A DNA stretch of 41,590 nucleotides. It comes from Paracoccus tibetensis (GTDB lineage Bacteria > Pseudomonadota > Alphaproteobacteria > Rhodobacterales > Rhodobacteraceae). A program made the position numbers and the translations under genes. Shown here piece by piece: positions 8,605-17,351 of the stretch. How positions within the stretch are numbered: position 1 is the first letter of the stretch; each line of letters starts with the position of its first letter. The stretch spans positions 1 to 41,590 of the forward strand of contig NZ_FMVT01000019.1 of the NCBI RefSeq assembly GCF_900102505.1. The letters run 5' to 3'. The notes under the pieces were generated by a model. The model had not been told where the DNA came from, did not search any database, and was given only the letters and a program-made list of their open reading frames with translations.

Positions 8605-8931
8605 TTACTTACGGCTGCTCGAGCCGGGCGCCTTGTGCTTCTGGTTCGGGATGAACGCAGTCCCGCACCCCGGGAGGATGATCGTCTGATCATCTACGGT
8701 CGCCAAACCTGCTTCAACAAAGCGGGCCAGTAGTGCTTTGGCCTGCATCTCGTCGATCTCGCTGAAGGCTGCGACTAGGCCATCAATTGCCTTCTTGCAG
8801 GACACGCGACCTCGGTCATCCACGTACGATGCGAGGACAATGAACCCGACAGCATACAGCGGATCACGTGTTTCGATCAGCTGCTGCATGAGGTCCGGGT
8901 CGATCCAGACGTAGCCACCATCTTTCTTCAT
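8605..8931 (-). CDS. Hypothetical protein, helix-rich (108 aa)
   Basis: A 108-aa protein with an excellent ribosome-binding site (AAGGAGAAGGACC just before ATG 8931), so translation is likely. It begins MKKDGGYVWIDPDLMQQLIE and has a middle section (GFIVLASYVDDRGRVSCKKA, then a helical region ending in LARFVEAGLATVDDQTIILP) that resembles a small winged-helix fold of the kind found in phage or plasmid replisome organisers. I do not assign a named family. It is the last gene of the minus-strand integrative-element block, 161 bp downstream of the recombinase partner. Confidence 0.65.
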   Translation of the reverse strand: MKKDGGYVWIDPDLMQQLIETRDPLYAVGFIVLASYVDDRGRVSCKKAIDGLVAAFSEIDEMQAKALLARFVEAGLATVDDQTIILPGCGTAFIPNQKHKAPGSSSRK

Positions 8932-9092
8932 GGTCCTTCTCCTTCTTGAAGGTTTTGCTGGGGAACATCCACGAAGCCGGCAGACACCGATCGTCTATTG
9001 GACGTTGCCGATCAGCCTCAAAGATCTTGGGATGCCTGAGCGGGTTGTCGTCTTTCGTCAGGCGAGGTTTGGGAGAAGCGTTGGCTTCGCTT

Positions 9093-9482
9093 CTACGGCG
9101 GAGTGCTGCAGTGCCGGCGCTGAGCGCCCCATTCCGCTGGGAGTGGCTTCAGCAGGCGCGGAAGAGTCAATTCCGACCTCTGCCTGCCGTCGAGGATCGC
9201 TTCGACGATGTCCGGCGCCAGCAGCGTCAGCCGCAGCACCCGGGTCATGTAGGAGTGGGCGATGTGCTCGTGCTCGGCCAGCTCGCCGATGGTGGCAAAC
9301 TCGCCCGCATCCAGCATCCGCTTCCAACGGAAGGCCCGGCCTAGCGCCTTGACGAGCGAGCTATCGCTACGGCGGCTCTGCGGCGCATCCACCGGCAGGT
9401 GGATCTCCTTGCGCCCGCCGCGCTTCACCACCCGGAAGGGCACATGCAGGGTCATGCTCTCGGGCAGGGGCGCCGGGATCAT
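9093..9482 (-). CDS. Small DNA-binding partner of serine recombinase
   Basis: This 129-aa protein begins MIPAPLPESMTLHVPFRVVKRGGRKEI and carries a helix-turn-helix-like segment around residues 60-95 (ATIGELAEHEHIAHSYMTRVLRLTLLAP). Proteins of this type regularly follow DUF2924 and large serine recombinase genes in alphaproteobacterial elements; no activity is established. Its ATG overlaps the recombinase stop (ATGA, 9479-9482), which implies translational coupling and equal stoichiometry. It probably assists recombination directionality or regulation, but that is inference. The last 15 residues look less conserved. Confidence 0.75.
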   Translation of the reverse strand: MIPAPLPESMTLHVPFRVVKRGGRKEIHLPVDAPQSRRSDSSLVKALGRAFRWKRMLDAGEFATIGELAEHEHIAHSYMTRVLRLTLLAPDIVEAILDGRQRSELTLPRLLKPLPAEWGAQRRHCSTPP

Positions 9483-10821
9483 GCGGCACGCTCCATGGCG
9501 CCGGCCAGCATCTCCTGTGCGAGGCCCGTGAGCCCGTCGATCCGCAGCCGCACCTTCAGGCCGCCGGCGCCGATGTCGACCCGCTCGACCAGCAGTGCGG
9601 CGATGCGAGCCTGCTCAGCCGGAAAGAGCTCCTCCCACAGCGGATCAAGCTGGCCCAGCGCCACCCGGACATCAGCTTCGCTGATGCCGCTGTTCTGCTC
9701 CTGATCCTCCGTCTGCTCCCTTGCCGCCTTCCAGGTGCCAGCGATGATCTCGGGCTGACGGAACACAGCGCGCAGCTGGTCGATGACAGCGGCCTCGATG
9801 TCGCCGGCGGGCACGCGCCCAACAGGGCAGGCGCCGGCGCCCTGCTTCAGCACCGTCTGGCTGACATAGTAGCGGTAGAGCCTGCCGCCCTTGCGGGTGT
9901 GGCTGGGCGAGAAGGCAGCGCCGTCGGGTCCGAAGATCAACCCCTTCAGAAGCGCCGGCGTCTGCGCCCGGGTGCGGGCGGCGCGGGTGCGGGGGCTCTC
10001 AGTGAGGATGGCGTGGACCTTGTCCCACTGATCCTGATCGATGATCGCCGCGTGCTCGCCGGGGTAGCTGTCGCCCTTGTGCACCGCCTCGCCGAGGTAG
10101 ACGCGGTTCGACAGCACCCGGTAGATGGCCTTCTTGTCGATGCGGTTGCCGCGCGAGGTCCGGATGCCGCGGCCCTCGACCTCGCGAGCCAGTTCGGTGC
10201 AGGAGCCGAGCTCGAGGAAGCGGGCGAAGATCCAGCGGACGTGCGCGGCGTCCTCAGTGCGCACCACCAGCTTGCGGTCCTTGACCTCGTAGCCGAGCGG
10301 AGGGTTGCCCCCCATCCACATCCCCTTCATGCGGCTAGCGCGGAACTTGTCCCGGATGCGCTCGGCCGTCACCTCGCGCTCGAACTGCGCGAAGGACAGG
10401 AGGATGTTCAGCGTGAGCCGGCCCATGGAGGTGGTGGTGTTGAACGACTGGGTCACGCTGACGAAGGTGACGCCGTTGCGGTCGAAGACCTCCACCAGCT
10501 TCGAGAAGTCCATCAGCGAGCGCGAGAGGCGGTCGATCTTGTAGACGACCACCACATCCACGAGCCCGTCCTCGATGTCGGCCAGCAGCCGCTGCAGGGC
10601 AGGGCGCTCCAGCGTGCCGCCGGAGATGCCGCCATCGTCATACTGATCGCGCACCAGCACCCAGCCCTCCGAGCGCTGGGAGGCGATGTACGCCTCGCAG
10701 GCTTCGCGTTGGGCATGGAGCGAGTTGAACTCCTGCTCCAGCCCTTCTTCGGAGGATTTGCGGGTGTAGACCGCGCAGCGCAGCTTGCGCACCAGCGGCT
10801 TCGTCTTCTCTCCTGCGCGCG

Positions 10822-10825
<4 letters not shown>
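9479..10825 (-). CDS. Large serine recombinase (site-specific integrase)
   Basis: The 448-aa enzyme catalyses integration or excision of a mobile element through a covalent serine-DNA intermediate. The N-terminal resolvase domain (about residues 14-165) shows the catalytic AVYTRKSSEEG block with the nucleophilic Ser, DDGGISGGTLERPALQRLL, VVVYKIDRLSRSL and FERE. The recombinase domain follows (about 185-300, with NPPLGYEVKDRKLVV and GIRTSRGNRIDKKAIYRVLSN), then a zinc-ribbon/coiled-coil-like tail (RYYVSQTVLKQGAGACPVGRVPAGDIEAAV is partly visible here as separate blocks). All catalytic residues appear intact. Start and stop overlap DUF2924 and the small partner gene by 4 bp each. Attachment sites were not identified. 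Confidence 0.93.
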
Positions 10826-11274
<449 letters not shown>

Positions 11275-11303
11275 TGCTTCTTCTCTGCTTTCGCTCGTCC
11301 GAA

Positions 11304-11486
11304 CTACCGCTCTGCTCGAGCCGGATGTGTAGTCGCCGGATCTCGGCTGTTTCGAACTGTCTCCGTAAAGTCGCTGTTGCGCATCCGAAGCCGCAGGAGG
11401 CCGAGCCCGAGGAGGGCGCAGAGCTCGCGCCGACGCTCGGAGGCCGTCATCCGGCCCGCCGGAAGAGGATTGGAGCCACGGGTCAT
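11304..11486 (-). CDS. Small hypothetical protein in recombinase operon (60 aa)
   Basis: A 60-aa protein with the core MTASERRRELCALLGLGLLRLRMR, a pattern seen in tiny proteins that precede DUF2924 genes. It may begin at ATG 11486 or at internal ATG 11450, where that core begins. It lies 29 bp upstream of DUF2924. ATG 11486 lies one base after the stop of the preceding coupled ORF (TAA at 11490-11488) and in the loop of an inverted repeat (11472-11499), so its translation may depend on the upstream ORF. Function unknown. Confidence 0.55.
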   Translation of the reverse strand: MTRGSNPLPAGRMTASERRRELCALLGLGLLRLRMRNSDFTETVRNSRDPATTHPARAER

Positions 11487-11499
11487 CTTACGTGGCTCC
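11472..11499 (-). repeat. Hairpin enclosing a stop-start junction
   Basis: Perfect 9-bp arms GGAGCCACG and CGTGGCTCC flank a 10-nt loop (11481-11490) that contains the TAA of the upstream 83-aa ORF and the ATG at 11486. In mRNA the start codon would be presented in or trapped by the loop. This could couple translation of the two small ORFs, or be a recombination or binding site; only the structure is observed. Confidence 0.45.
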
Positions 11500-11739
11500 C
11501 CTCAAGCAGGGGCAGGTCGCCACGAGGCGGCTCGCCCCTTGGAGACGCGCCACGTGCGGGGGCAACGTCCGATTGATCAGCAGATGAGGTTTCCAATGGA
11601 AACCCCGATTTTTCTTCTGCAACTGGAAATTTGCTGCGGCAAAGCCCACCGCATACGAAAGCGCGCCGGAAGGACCCGAAGGCCCTCCCTCGCACGAGGA
11701 GCTGACGAGGTGCGCCGCGGTATAAACAAGCATCGCCAT
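11488..11739 (-). CDS. Coupled small ORF downstream of winged-helix gene (83 aa)
   Basis: This ORF begins at ATG 11739, sharing the A of the preceding TGA stop, and ends one base before the next start codon. A related ORF occupies the same position after the second copy of the winged-helix gene (21755-21940). The two share GPS-ALS-AVGF, a following FQ and an NRG-H motif over about 35 residues. Preserved arrangement plus protein-level similarity suggests real coding. No known domain is recognised. The alternative is that conservation reflects duplicated DNA rather than selection on the peptide. Confidence 0.5.
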   Translation of the reverse strand: MAMLVYTAAHLVSSSCEGGPSGPSGALSYAVGFAAANFQLQKKNRGFHWKPHLLINRTLPPHVARLQGASRLVATCPCLRGAT

Positions 11740-12608
11740 CACTCTGACCCTTCACCAGAGTTCACACCCGGAGGCGTGCGCTTCAGGTTGTCGTAGATCT
11801 TCTGAAGGACGGCGCGATCCTGTTCCTCTTTCGGATCGGCGCATGCCGGCTTGGCTTGCGGCGCTTTGCGAAAAGCCTGTTCGAGCTCCGCACTGACATT
11901 GCTGGCATACTCGGCGATCGCATCTCCAAAATAGTCCCAGGTGCGGATGAGCCGAGCCTTGCGACGCATCTCGGCCTTTCTCCGCAGTACCGGCAGGATA
12001 TGGGCATCAACGCTGTAGCCCTGCTCGATCAGGTGAAGAAGAATAAGGTAATCGTCACGCAGCAGGTCCTGTTCCCGAGCCGTGATCCAAGCTCCAAGCG
12101 CAGCGATGCAGGCCTCGAGGACATTTTCTTCGCCCAAGGTAGTCATTAGTTCGGTGTTATTATTATGGTTAGCAGATTTTTCCGGTTGATGGAGCGAATT
12201 TTGCCTGCGGAGCGCTTCGAGATGCTCTGCGTGTGAAATCTCCTTGATGTACTTGCCAAGCTTGGGGTGACCGAGTGGCGGTAGCTGTTCCCGGCCGACC
12301 CAGCCGATGACATGGTAGACATTGCTGATCTGCTTCTGGGTTTCACACCGGCCAATGACTCGGATCAGCCCATAGTCTTTTAGCCTGCCCAGATGGTCCT
12401 GCACGCTCCGGGGCGAACATCCTATGTGGTCGGCAAGGTCCTCTTGCTTGTAGTAGCTGCAGCCGTAGGTGTCGCCCTTCCGGGCAAGGAACAATAGAAG
12501 GGACTTCGGGCCCATGGGCATCTTCAGAAAGCTTTCGGCCCAAAACTGCGCTTCTTTGTTGACGTAGTCGCCGCGGCGCGACTTTCGGTTAGAGGAACGC
12601 GCCGACAT
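11739..12608 (-). CDS. Winged-helix protein of a mobile element, replication-initiator-like
   Basis: The 289-aa protein has an N-terminal winged-helix DNA-binding region (about residues 15-105: FWAESFLKMPMGPKSLLLFL, then YYKQEDLADHIGCSPRSVQ with LKDYGLIRVIGR). A polar, asparagine-rich linker follows (NHNNNTE), then a helical C-terminal domain (about 155-255, with AWITAREQDLLRDDYLILLH and a KARLIRTWDYFGDAIAEYA helix). The layout recalls plasmid/phage replication or MarR-type control proteins of integrative elements; a specific function is not established. It starts in the TAATG overlap with the AlpA-like gene. A second, damaged copy of the C-terminal half lies at 21941-23835. GC content is visibly lower than in the recombinase genes. 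Confidence 0.7.
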   Translation of the reverse strand: MSARSSNRKSRRGDYVNKEAQFWAESFLKMPMGPKSLLLFLARKGDTYGCSYYKQEDLADHIGCSPRSVQDHLGRLKDYGLIRVIGRCETQKQISNVYHVIGWVGREQLPPLGHPKLGKYIKEISHAEHLEALRRQNSLHQPEKSANHNNNTELMTTLGEENVLEACIAALGAWITAREQDLLRDDYLILLHLIEQGYSVDAHILPVLRRKAEMRRKARLIRTWDYFGDAIAEYASNVSAELEQAFRKAPQAKPACADPKEEQDRAVLQKIYDNLKRTPPGVNSGEGSE

Positions 12609-12793
12609 TACAGAGCCTTCCGGTGGCGGCTATCGAGCCACGCCTGAACATCGCTGCGTTTCCAGCCGATGGCACGCGCGCCCAAGCGCACCGGAGCGGG
12701 AAAGCGGCCGTCGGCAACCGCACAGTAAATCCAGCTTCGGCCCATGCCGGTTACGGCCAGCACGCGCGGAAGCCGGAAGATTTCTTCGATCAT
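12608..12793 (-). CDS. AlpA-family phage regulatory protein (excisionase-like)
   Basis: A complete 61-aa AlpA-type protein: RLPRVLAVTGMGRSWIYCAV forms the MerR-like helix-turn-helix, followed by GRFPAPVRLGARAIGWKRSD and VQAWLDSR, the classic wing of AlpA and excisionase proteins. Such proteins regulate integrase expression or excision of prophages and genomic islands. Its stop overlaps the next ATG (TAATG, 12610-12606), so it is likely the first gene of the minus-strand element operon. It supports the reading that 8.6-12.8 kb is the core of an integrative element. Confidence 0.9.
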   Translation of the reverse strand: MIEEIFRLPRVLAVTGMGRSWIYCAVADGRFPAPVRLGARAIGWKRSDVQAWLDSRHRKAL

Positions 12794-12901
12794 GTGAGAA
12801 CCTCGTCCATAGACACTGAATGTCCCTGGACGATGACAACCTCTCTCCTGGCGATCGTGTCGGAAGTAATTGGCGTATTACTTCCGACACGACAGGCCGA
12901 G

Positions 12902-13582
12902 TTATGCCCCTGCCTGATCCTGTTTTGAATTTAGCAAGAGCCAGATATCCTTAACATGCTTGTAGCTTTGAGGCGTTCGGCGCATGGCAACCATGGCCTC
13001 AGCCACGGCATCACAAGCGCTAAATTGTCCCTTCCTCGCCTCGTCGTTGCGTGTCGCGGTCAGATTGAGCTCTTCGCATAGCGCCACGATCACCCAATAG
13101 ATGACATGGTTTCGATAGTACGTGTCGATCTTGTAGCCGGGAGACCGCCTGGGTCGCACAAGCTTAGTTTGGGCCACGTCGATCAAAAACATGCGGAGTT
13201 CAGGAACAAGAGGGCGTCCATCGGCCATCATTACAGTCGCATGTAGCGCCAAGGCGTCATAAGCAACCTGGTCTCGCTGGGCTTGTCGGCTCAATACAAG
13301 CAGCATCCGATTGTATGGAACGGCATGCCCGGCTTGACCATCCGGAGACAAACCAGCATTGAATGCCCGCCGAATGTACGAGCGATCGAATTCTGCTTTC
13401 CGTATAATCCGACGGCGCAGCTCCTTCGGGCGGGCCTTCTCCAACTCTTCAAGCTTGTCTTCCAGTTCAACTACTGCAGCGTCGTGCTCGCTGAAGTCGA
13501 TAGCCTCGAAGGTCTCGAAGCCATGCTGCAATTCCTCCCTGGTCAGGGCTACAATCGCAGGCCAATCTATGGTTTTGCTCAT
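12902..13582 (-). CDS. Hypothetical protein (226 aa)
   Basis: A 226-aa soluble protein beginning MSKTIDWPAIVALTREELQ, with a charged predicted coiled coil (about residues 35-65: VVELEDKLEELEKARPKEL) followed by a helical region and a C-terminal part containing GYKIDTYYRNHVIYWVIVAL. I do not recognise a family. ATG 13582 is preferred over upstream possibilities to 13681 because the preceding residues are low-complexity. Its GC content is lower than that of the flanking sugar locus. It lies 108 bp upstream of the AlpA-like gene on the same strand and may be cargo of the same element. Confidence 0.6.
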   Translation of the reverse strand: MSKTIDWPAIVALTREELQHGFETFEAIDFSEHDAAVVELEDKLEELEKARPKELRRRIIRKAEFDRSYIRRAFNAGLSPDGQAGHAVPYNRMLLVLSRQAQRDQVAYDALALHATVMMADGRPLVPELRMFLIDVAQTKLVRPRRSPGYKIDTYYRNHVIYWVIVALCEELNLTATRNDEARKGQFSACDAVAEAMVAMRRTPQSYKHVKDIWLLLNSKQDQAGA

Positions 13583-13802
13583 CACGCACAGATAGCGTGG
13601 ACACGGACAGACGACAACGGATGTTGGAGTTCCATAAGGGAGTACTGCTAAGCTGCTCGCCGGGGCTCTTGCCGGAGCCATGTGACGTGGTCATTTGGCT
13701 GAACAGCGATGGTGACGCGCATGACAAAACGCGCACTACTAGGTAAGATCTAAGATGACTCAGCGGGATCAACTTTATTTAGGCGCAATGGGGAGCGCCC
13801 TC

Positions 13803-14045
13803 ATGAGAGCTGCAACAGTTCTGCTAGTTCTGTCGGTTCAAGGAGCCCATGCCGCGTGGGATGTCCGCGACTGTGCCGGCGAGGTAAGGGATCGACACGG
13901 TATCCGCATTGAAGTTGCCATGCAGATCTGCGCTGGTTCTCAGGCGAAACAAGGCCAGCGTCGCCGATGCGTTATTCGTCAGGTGAAGACTAAGGGCATG
14001 TCGGCCGACGACGCACTAAGCACCTGCTTGAGCAGGTTGCGTTGA
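13803..14045 (+). CDS. Small secreted cysteine-containing protein (80 aa)
   Basis: The predicted product starts MRAATVLLVLSVQGAHA, a plausible signal peptide with AHA cleavage site, and leaves a mature protein of about 63 aa with four cysteines (DVRDCAG, QICAGS, RRCVIR, LSTCLS). Export to the periplasm with disulfides is likely. ATG 13803 follows GGGGAG at suitable spacing; in-frame ATGs at 13788 and 13755 would add residues before the signal peptide. No family is recognised. It stands alone between the mobile-element block and the two-component genes. Confidence 0.5.
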   Translation: MRAATVLLVLSVQGAHAAWDVRDCAGEVRDRHGIRIEVAMQICAGSQAKQGQRRRCVIRQVKTKGMSADDALSTCLSRLR

Positions 14046-14194
14046 GATAACGTGACGGTGCCACTCACACGCTGGCTGTGCTAAACAGCGTCAGCCCAAG
14101 TATCGCTCGGCAGGCGCTTACGCTGGCAAAGACACGCATCGCGGCGGCGGGTGCTTCAGCTATATCTCCATGCACGTGCAGACCCGAGCGAAGC

Positions 14195-14920
14195 TTATCT
14201 TTTGGCATCGGCGCATGTGGTGACCCATGCATCATATTCCCGCTGCGCCGCTTCAAGCGTCTCCACATTGACCGTCCGCATCACGACAGCGCGCTCCAAG
14301 GCCTTCACGCGCTTATTGAGCGGGCGGCCTTCGTGACTGTCCTCGACGCCCAGCTTCTCGTATAGCGAGCCGAGCCGGTTCTGCAACGTCCGCAGAGACA
14401 TTCCGCGGCGCTCGGCGATCTGGCGATCCTGCAGGCCAAGCGCCAGGTCCAACAGCACGGCGTATTCGCTTTCGTTCAGCGCGCCCGACGCCCCGGGACC
14501 CTTCCGCTGCAGCCGGTGGACCTCACGATCCACGACGATCTGGCCCTCGACAAGCACCGTCCGCAGGGCAAGCTTCAGCCGGGCGCGGGTCGCCGTCTTC
14601 AGAACGTATCCATAAGCGCTGGCAGGCGGCACGATCGCCGAGACGCCGCGGAGGTAGGCTTCATCCGCGTAGTTCGACCAGAACAGGATGCGCGTTCCGG
14701 GCCGCTCGGCCCAGATGGTGCGGGCAGCCTCGACCCCGTTGCGGCGGTCCATCTGCAGGTCCATGACGATCGCATCGATGGCACCGGCGCGAGCCTCTTC
14801 CTGCCCGGTGAAGCCGTCGCTCGCATGGATCGTCTCGGTCACCTCGGGCAGAGCCTCGGCGATGACGTCCTGGAGATACGACGCGTGGAACTGGTCATCC
14901 TCGACCACAAGCACCCTCAT
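14195..14920 (-). CDS. Response regulator, NarL/LuxR type
   Basis: The 241-aa protein has a receiver domain (residues 1-125: MRVLVVEDDQ, phosphoacceptor Asp54 in IVMDLQMD, ILFWSNYAD switch strand, GYVLKTATR with the conserved Lys) and a C-terminal LuxR-like helix-turn-helix (about 150-200: NESEYAVLLDLALGLQDRQI then GMSLRTLQNRLGSLYEKLG). It is a DNA-binding regulator and the evident partner of the kinase encoded just upstream, whose stop codon overlaps its start (ATGA, 14920-14917). The pair diverges from the sugar ABC operon, so control of that operon through the dyad sites at 16212-16251 is the natural hypothesis. Confidence 0.9.
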   Translation of the reverse strand: MRVLVVEDDQFHASYLQDVIAEALPEVTETIHASDGFTGQEEARAGAIDAIVMDLQMDRRNGVEAARTIWAERPGTRILFWSNYADEAYLRGVSAIVPPASAYGYVLKTATRARLKLALRTVLVEGQIVVDREVHRLQRKGPGASGALNESEYAVLLDLALGLQDRQIAERRGMSLRTLQNRLGSLYEKLGVEDSHEGRPLNKRVKALERAVVMRTVNVETLEAAQREYDAWVTTCADAKR

Positions 14921-16137
14921 GACAGCGCCGCCGGCAAGGTGACGGTCACGCAAGTCCCGTCGTCCGAGACGACCTCCAGTTCCGCGCCGATCAGGTCCGC
15001 GCGCGTCCGCAGATGGGACAGGCCCGAGCGCCGCCCCAGCTGGGACGGCAGGCCGCATCCGTTGTCCTGGATGACCACGCGCAGCTCGCCGCCTGTTTCG
15101 GCTGTTACTATGACGCGGATGAGCCGCGCATGGGCATGCTTGGCCGCATTGTTGATCGCTTCCTGCGCAATGCGGAACAGCGCGGTTCGCGCCGTCGGTT
15201 GAAGCCGGTCCACCTTTCCTCCAGTCTTGTCGAGAACGTCCACGGTAATGCCGTCCCCCTCGACGGCACGCTCCAGATAGACGCGGATGGCGTGGCTGAA
15301 ACCGAACAGGTCAAGCAACGTTGGAACGGCTGTGTCAATCAGGCTGCGCAGATCCGCGATCGTCTCGGAGAGGTTGCGCGCAAGTCGCCCGCGGTCCAGT
15401 GGCGGTTCATGGGTCAGCTCGCGCAGCAGCCGGGTCAGGTCCGCAAGCGTCTGGTCGTGCAGGTCCATGCCGATGCGCTGACGCTCTCGTTCCAGAGCCT
15501 GCGTCAACTCCAGTGCGCCGGCTCTCAGGCTCTCGGTTCGCTCCTGAGCGCGGGTCCGCATCCGGGCCACCTGGCGGGCGTGCTCGGCCGTGTGCAGGGC
15601 GTGAAAGCTGGGGGCGAGAATGTTGGCGAGGTGGCCGGCAAGTTCGACATCGGCGGCGTCGTAGTAGCCCTCGATCTCGTGCGAGATGTTCAGGGTCCCG
15701 GTCACCTCGCCCATGACCCGCAGCGGAACGTTGATGCGGGCGCGCAGATGGTGGTCCAGGATCGGCCCGCACGAGGCGCCGGGAAACACGTGGCGCGGAT
15801 CGTGCATGGCATTTGCGGTCAGCATCATCGGGCAGCGCTTGAGCAGGACGTCCCGCACGGGCGAGGCGTTGACGCGTGTGCGGCGGCGCGACCAGCGGGT
15901 GTGGATGCCGATCTCGTGGCTGACCACCCAGCCCGGCCGGTCCAGCAGGCAGATGTCGGCATGGGTGAAGGGGATCAGCTCGCCGATCTCGGCCGCAATG
16001 GCCCGCAGGGCGGCACGGATCTCGACCTCGTCCGCCAGATGGGCGACGATGCGGCGGAAGGCGGCATCGGTGGCGGCCGCCGTCGCCCGGTGCCGCACCG
16101 GCGCGGCAGGCGCACTGCCCGGTAGCAGGTTGCTCAT
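14917..16137 (-). CDS. Soluble GAF-domain sensor histidine kinase (HisKA_3 type)
   Basis: A 406-aa cytoplasmic kinase. It has an N-terminal GAF-like sensor (about residues 25-185), a helical linker, a NarX/DesK-type dimerisation domain with phosphoacceptor His227 in ERERQRIGMDLHDQTLADL, and a HATPase domain (about 310-405, N-box AINNAAKHA and G-box DNGCGLPSQ). No transmembrane segments are seen, so it senses an intracellular signal. ATG 16137 is chosen for its GAGGAGAGG site; the frame opens at 16239. It forms a two-gene unit with the response regulator. Being divergent from the sugar transporter suggests sensing of the imported sugar or a derivative, but the ligand is unknown. Confidence 0.9.
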   Translation of the reverse strand: MSNLLPGSAPAAPVRHRATAAATDAAFRRIVAHLADEVEIRAALRAIAAEIGELIPFTHADICLLDRPGWVVSHEIGIHTRWSRRRTRVNASPVRDVLLKRCPMMLTANAMHDPRHVFPGASCGPILDHHLRARINVPLRVMGEVTGTLNISHEIEGYYDAADVELAGHLANILAPSFHALHTAEHARQVARMRTRAQERTESLRAGALELTQALERERQRIGMDLHDQTLADLTRLLRELTHEPPLDRGRLARNLSETIADLRSLIDTAVPTLLDLFGFSHAIRVYLERAVEGDGITVDVLDKTGGKVDRLQPTARTALFRIAQEAINNAAKHAHARLIRVIVTAETGGELRVVIQDNGCGLPSQLGRRSGLSHLRTRADLIGAELEVVSDDGTCVTVTLPAALS

Positions 16138-16211
16138 CGGCCTCTCCTCGGCGCTTCCCCATGCGCGTCTTTGCAGGATGATCCTTTTGCGCGGCGTTGC
16201 ACACACCATTC

Positions 16212-16251
16212 CCCGCAATCCGCTTGCGGGAACCCGCAAGTTTTTTGCGGG
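16212..16251. promoter_or_regulatory. Tandem dyad operator between kinase and sugar operon
   Basis: Four perfect heptamers alternate: CCCGCAA (16212-16218), TTGCGGG (16224-16230), CCCGCAA (16233-16239), TTGCGGG (16245-16251). This is two copies of CCCGCAA-N5-TTGCGGG repeated with a 21-bp period, about two helical turns, and the whole is symmetric about 16231/16232. It sits in the 187-bp divergent region, 73 bp from the transporter start and 74 bp from the kinase start. It fits a cooperative binding site for a dimeric regulator, most simply the adjacent response regulator. The central TTGCGGGAACCCGCAA followed by TTTTTT could also fold as a terminator-like stem on the plus strand. Confidence 0.7.
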
Positions 16252-16324
16252 AGAAGTCCTTTACGGCCGCACCGCTCTGCCGCAGCATCGATTTGCCCGT
16301 GGAGGACGGGCGAGGGAGGATGAC

Positions 16325-17335
16325 ATGATCACACGGACGCTTCTGCTCAGTGCAGCGGGTGTGGCGGCGCTGGCCGGCACGGCCCTTGCGGAGACATCCG
16401 ACAAGCGGATCGCGCTGTCGAACAACTACGCCGGCAACTCGTGGCGGCAGGCGATGCTGCAGACATTCCAGGAGGTGGCCGACAAGGCCGTCGCCGATGG
16501 CATCGTCGCGGCTGCCGATCCCTACACGACATCCGAGAACCAGGCAACCGAACAGGCCGCCCAGATCCAGAACATGATCCTGCAGGGCTATGACGCGATC
16601 ATCCTGAACGCGGCCTCGCCCACGGCCCTCAACGGCGCGGTCGAGGAGGCGTGCAACGCCGGCGTCATCGTCGTCAGCTTCGACGGCATCGTGACCGCCC
16701 CCTGCGCCTGGCGCATTGCCGTGGATTTTCGGGCGATGGGCCGGGAGCAGGTCGACTATCTGGCCGAGCGGCTGCCCGACGGCGGCAACCTCTTGGAAAT
16801 CCGCGGCCTCGCTGGCGTCTTCGTCGATGACGAGATCCATGCCGGCATCCACGAGGGGGTCGAGGCGCACAGCCAGTTCACCATCGCCGGGACGGTTAAC
16901 GGCGACTGGGCGCAAGAGGTCGCGCAGCGCGCGGTCGCAGGCATCCTGCCGTCTTTGCCCGAAATCGTCGGGGTCGTGACGCAAGGCGGCGACGGCTATG
17001 GTGCAGCCGAGGCGTTTCGGGCAGCCGGTCGTGACACGCCGCTGATCATCCTCGGGAACCGCCAGGACGAAATGGCCTGGTGGGCCGAGCAGCGCGACGC
17101 CAACGGCTACGAGACGATGTCCCTGTCCATCGCCCCCGGTGTCGCCTCGTTGGCGTTCTGGGTGGCGCAGCAGATCCTGGACGGGCAAGAGGTGCCGAAG
17201 GACCTGACCGTGCCGTTCCTTCGCGTCACGCAGGACACGCTGGACGAGGCGCTGGCCGCGACGCCCGAAGGCTCGGTCGCCAACACGGTCTATTCGCTGG
17301 AAGACGCGCAGGCCGTGATCGCCGAAGCCCAGTAG
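16325..17335 (+). CDS. Sugar ABC transporter, periplasmic substrate-binding protein
   Basis: The 336-aa protein starts with a clear Sec signal peptide (MITRTLLLSAAGVAALAGTA, cleavage near ALA-ET) and a ribose/galactose-type periplasmic binding fold (Peripla_BP_4-like). Visible blocks are IALSNNYAGNSWRQAMLQ, IQNMILQGYDAIILNAASPT, ACNAGVIVVSFDG, GNLLEIRG, GVVTQGGDGYGAAEAF and the C-terminal hinge. It would bind a sugar or polyol in the periplasm and deliver it to the permeases encoded downstream. ATG 16325 is preceded by GAGGGAGGA. It is the first gene of a tight five-gene operon (spacings 16, 1 and 11 bp, then a 4-bp overlap). The exact sugar cannot be read from sequence. Confidence 0.92.
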   Translation: MITRTLLLSAAGVAALAGTALAETSDKRIALSNNYAGNSWRQAMLQTFQEVADKAVADGIVAAADPYTTSENQATEQAAQIQNMILQGYDAIILNAASPTALNGAVEEACNAGVIVVSFDGIVTAPCAWRIAVDFRAMGREQVDYLAERLPDGGNLLEIRGLAGVFVDDEIHAGIHEGVEAHSQFTIAGTVNGDWAQEVAQRAVAGILPSLPEIVGVVTQGGDGYGAAEAFRAAGRDTPLIILGNRQDEMAWWAEQRDANGYETMSLSIAPGVASLAFWVAQQILDGQEVPKDLTVPFLRVTQDTLDEALAATPEGSVANTVYSLEDAQAVIAEAQ

Positions 17336-17351
17336 GACGGCAACCGGACGC

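Noticed and set aside
16224..16246. Intrinsic terminator on the plus strand (stem followed by TTTTTT)
   Set aside because: The stem is part of a larger, perfectly symmetric four-heptamer array between divergent genes, which is better explained as a regulator-binding site; the attenuator reading is kept only as an alternative.
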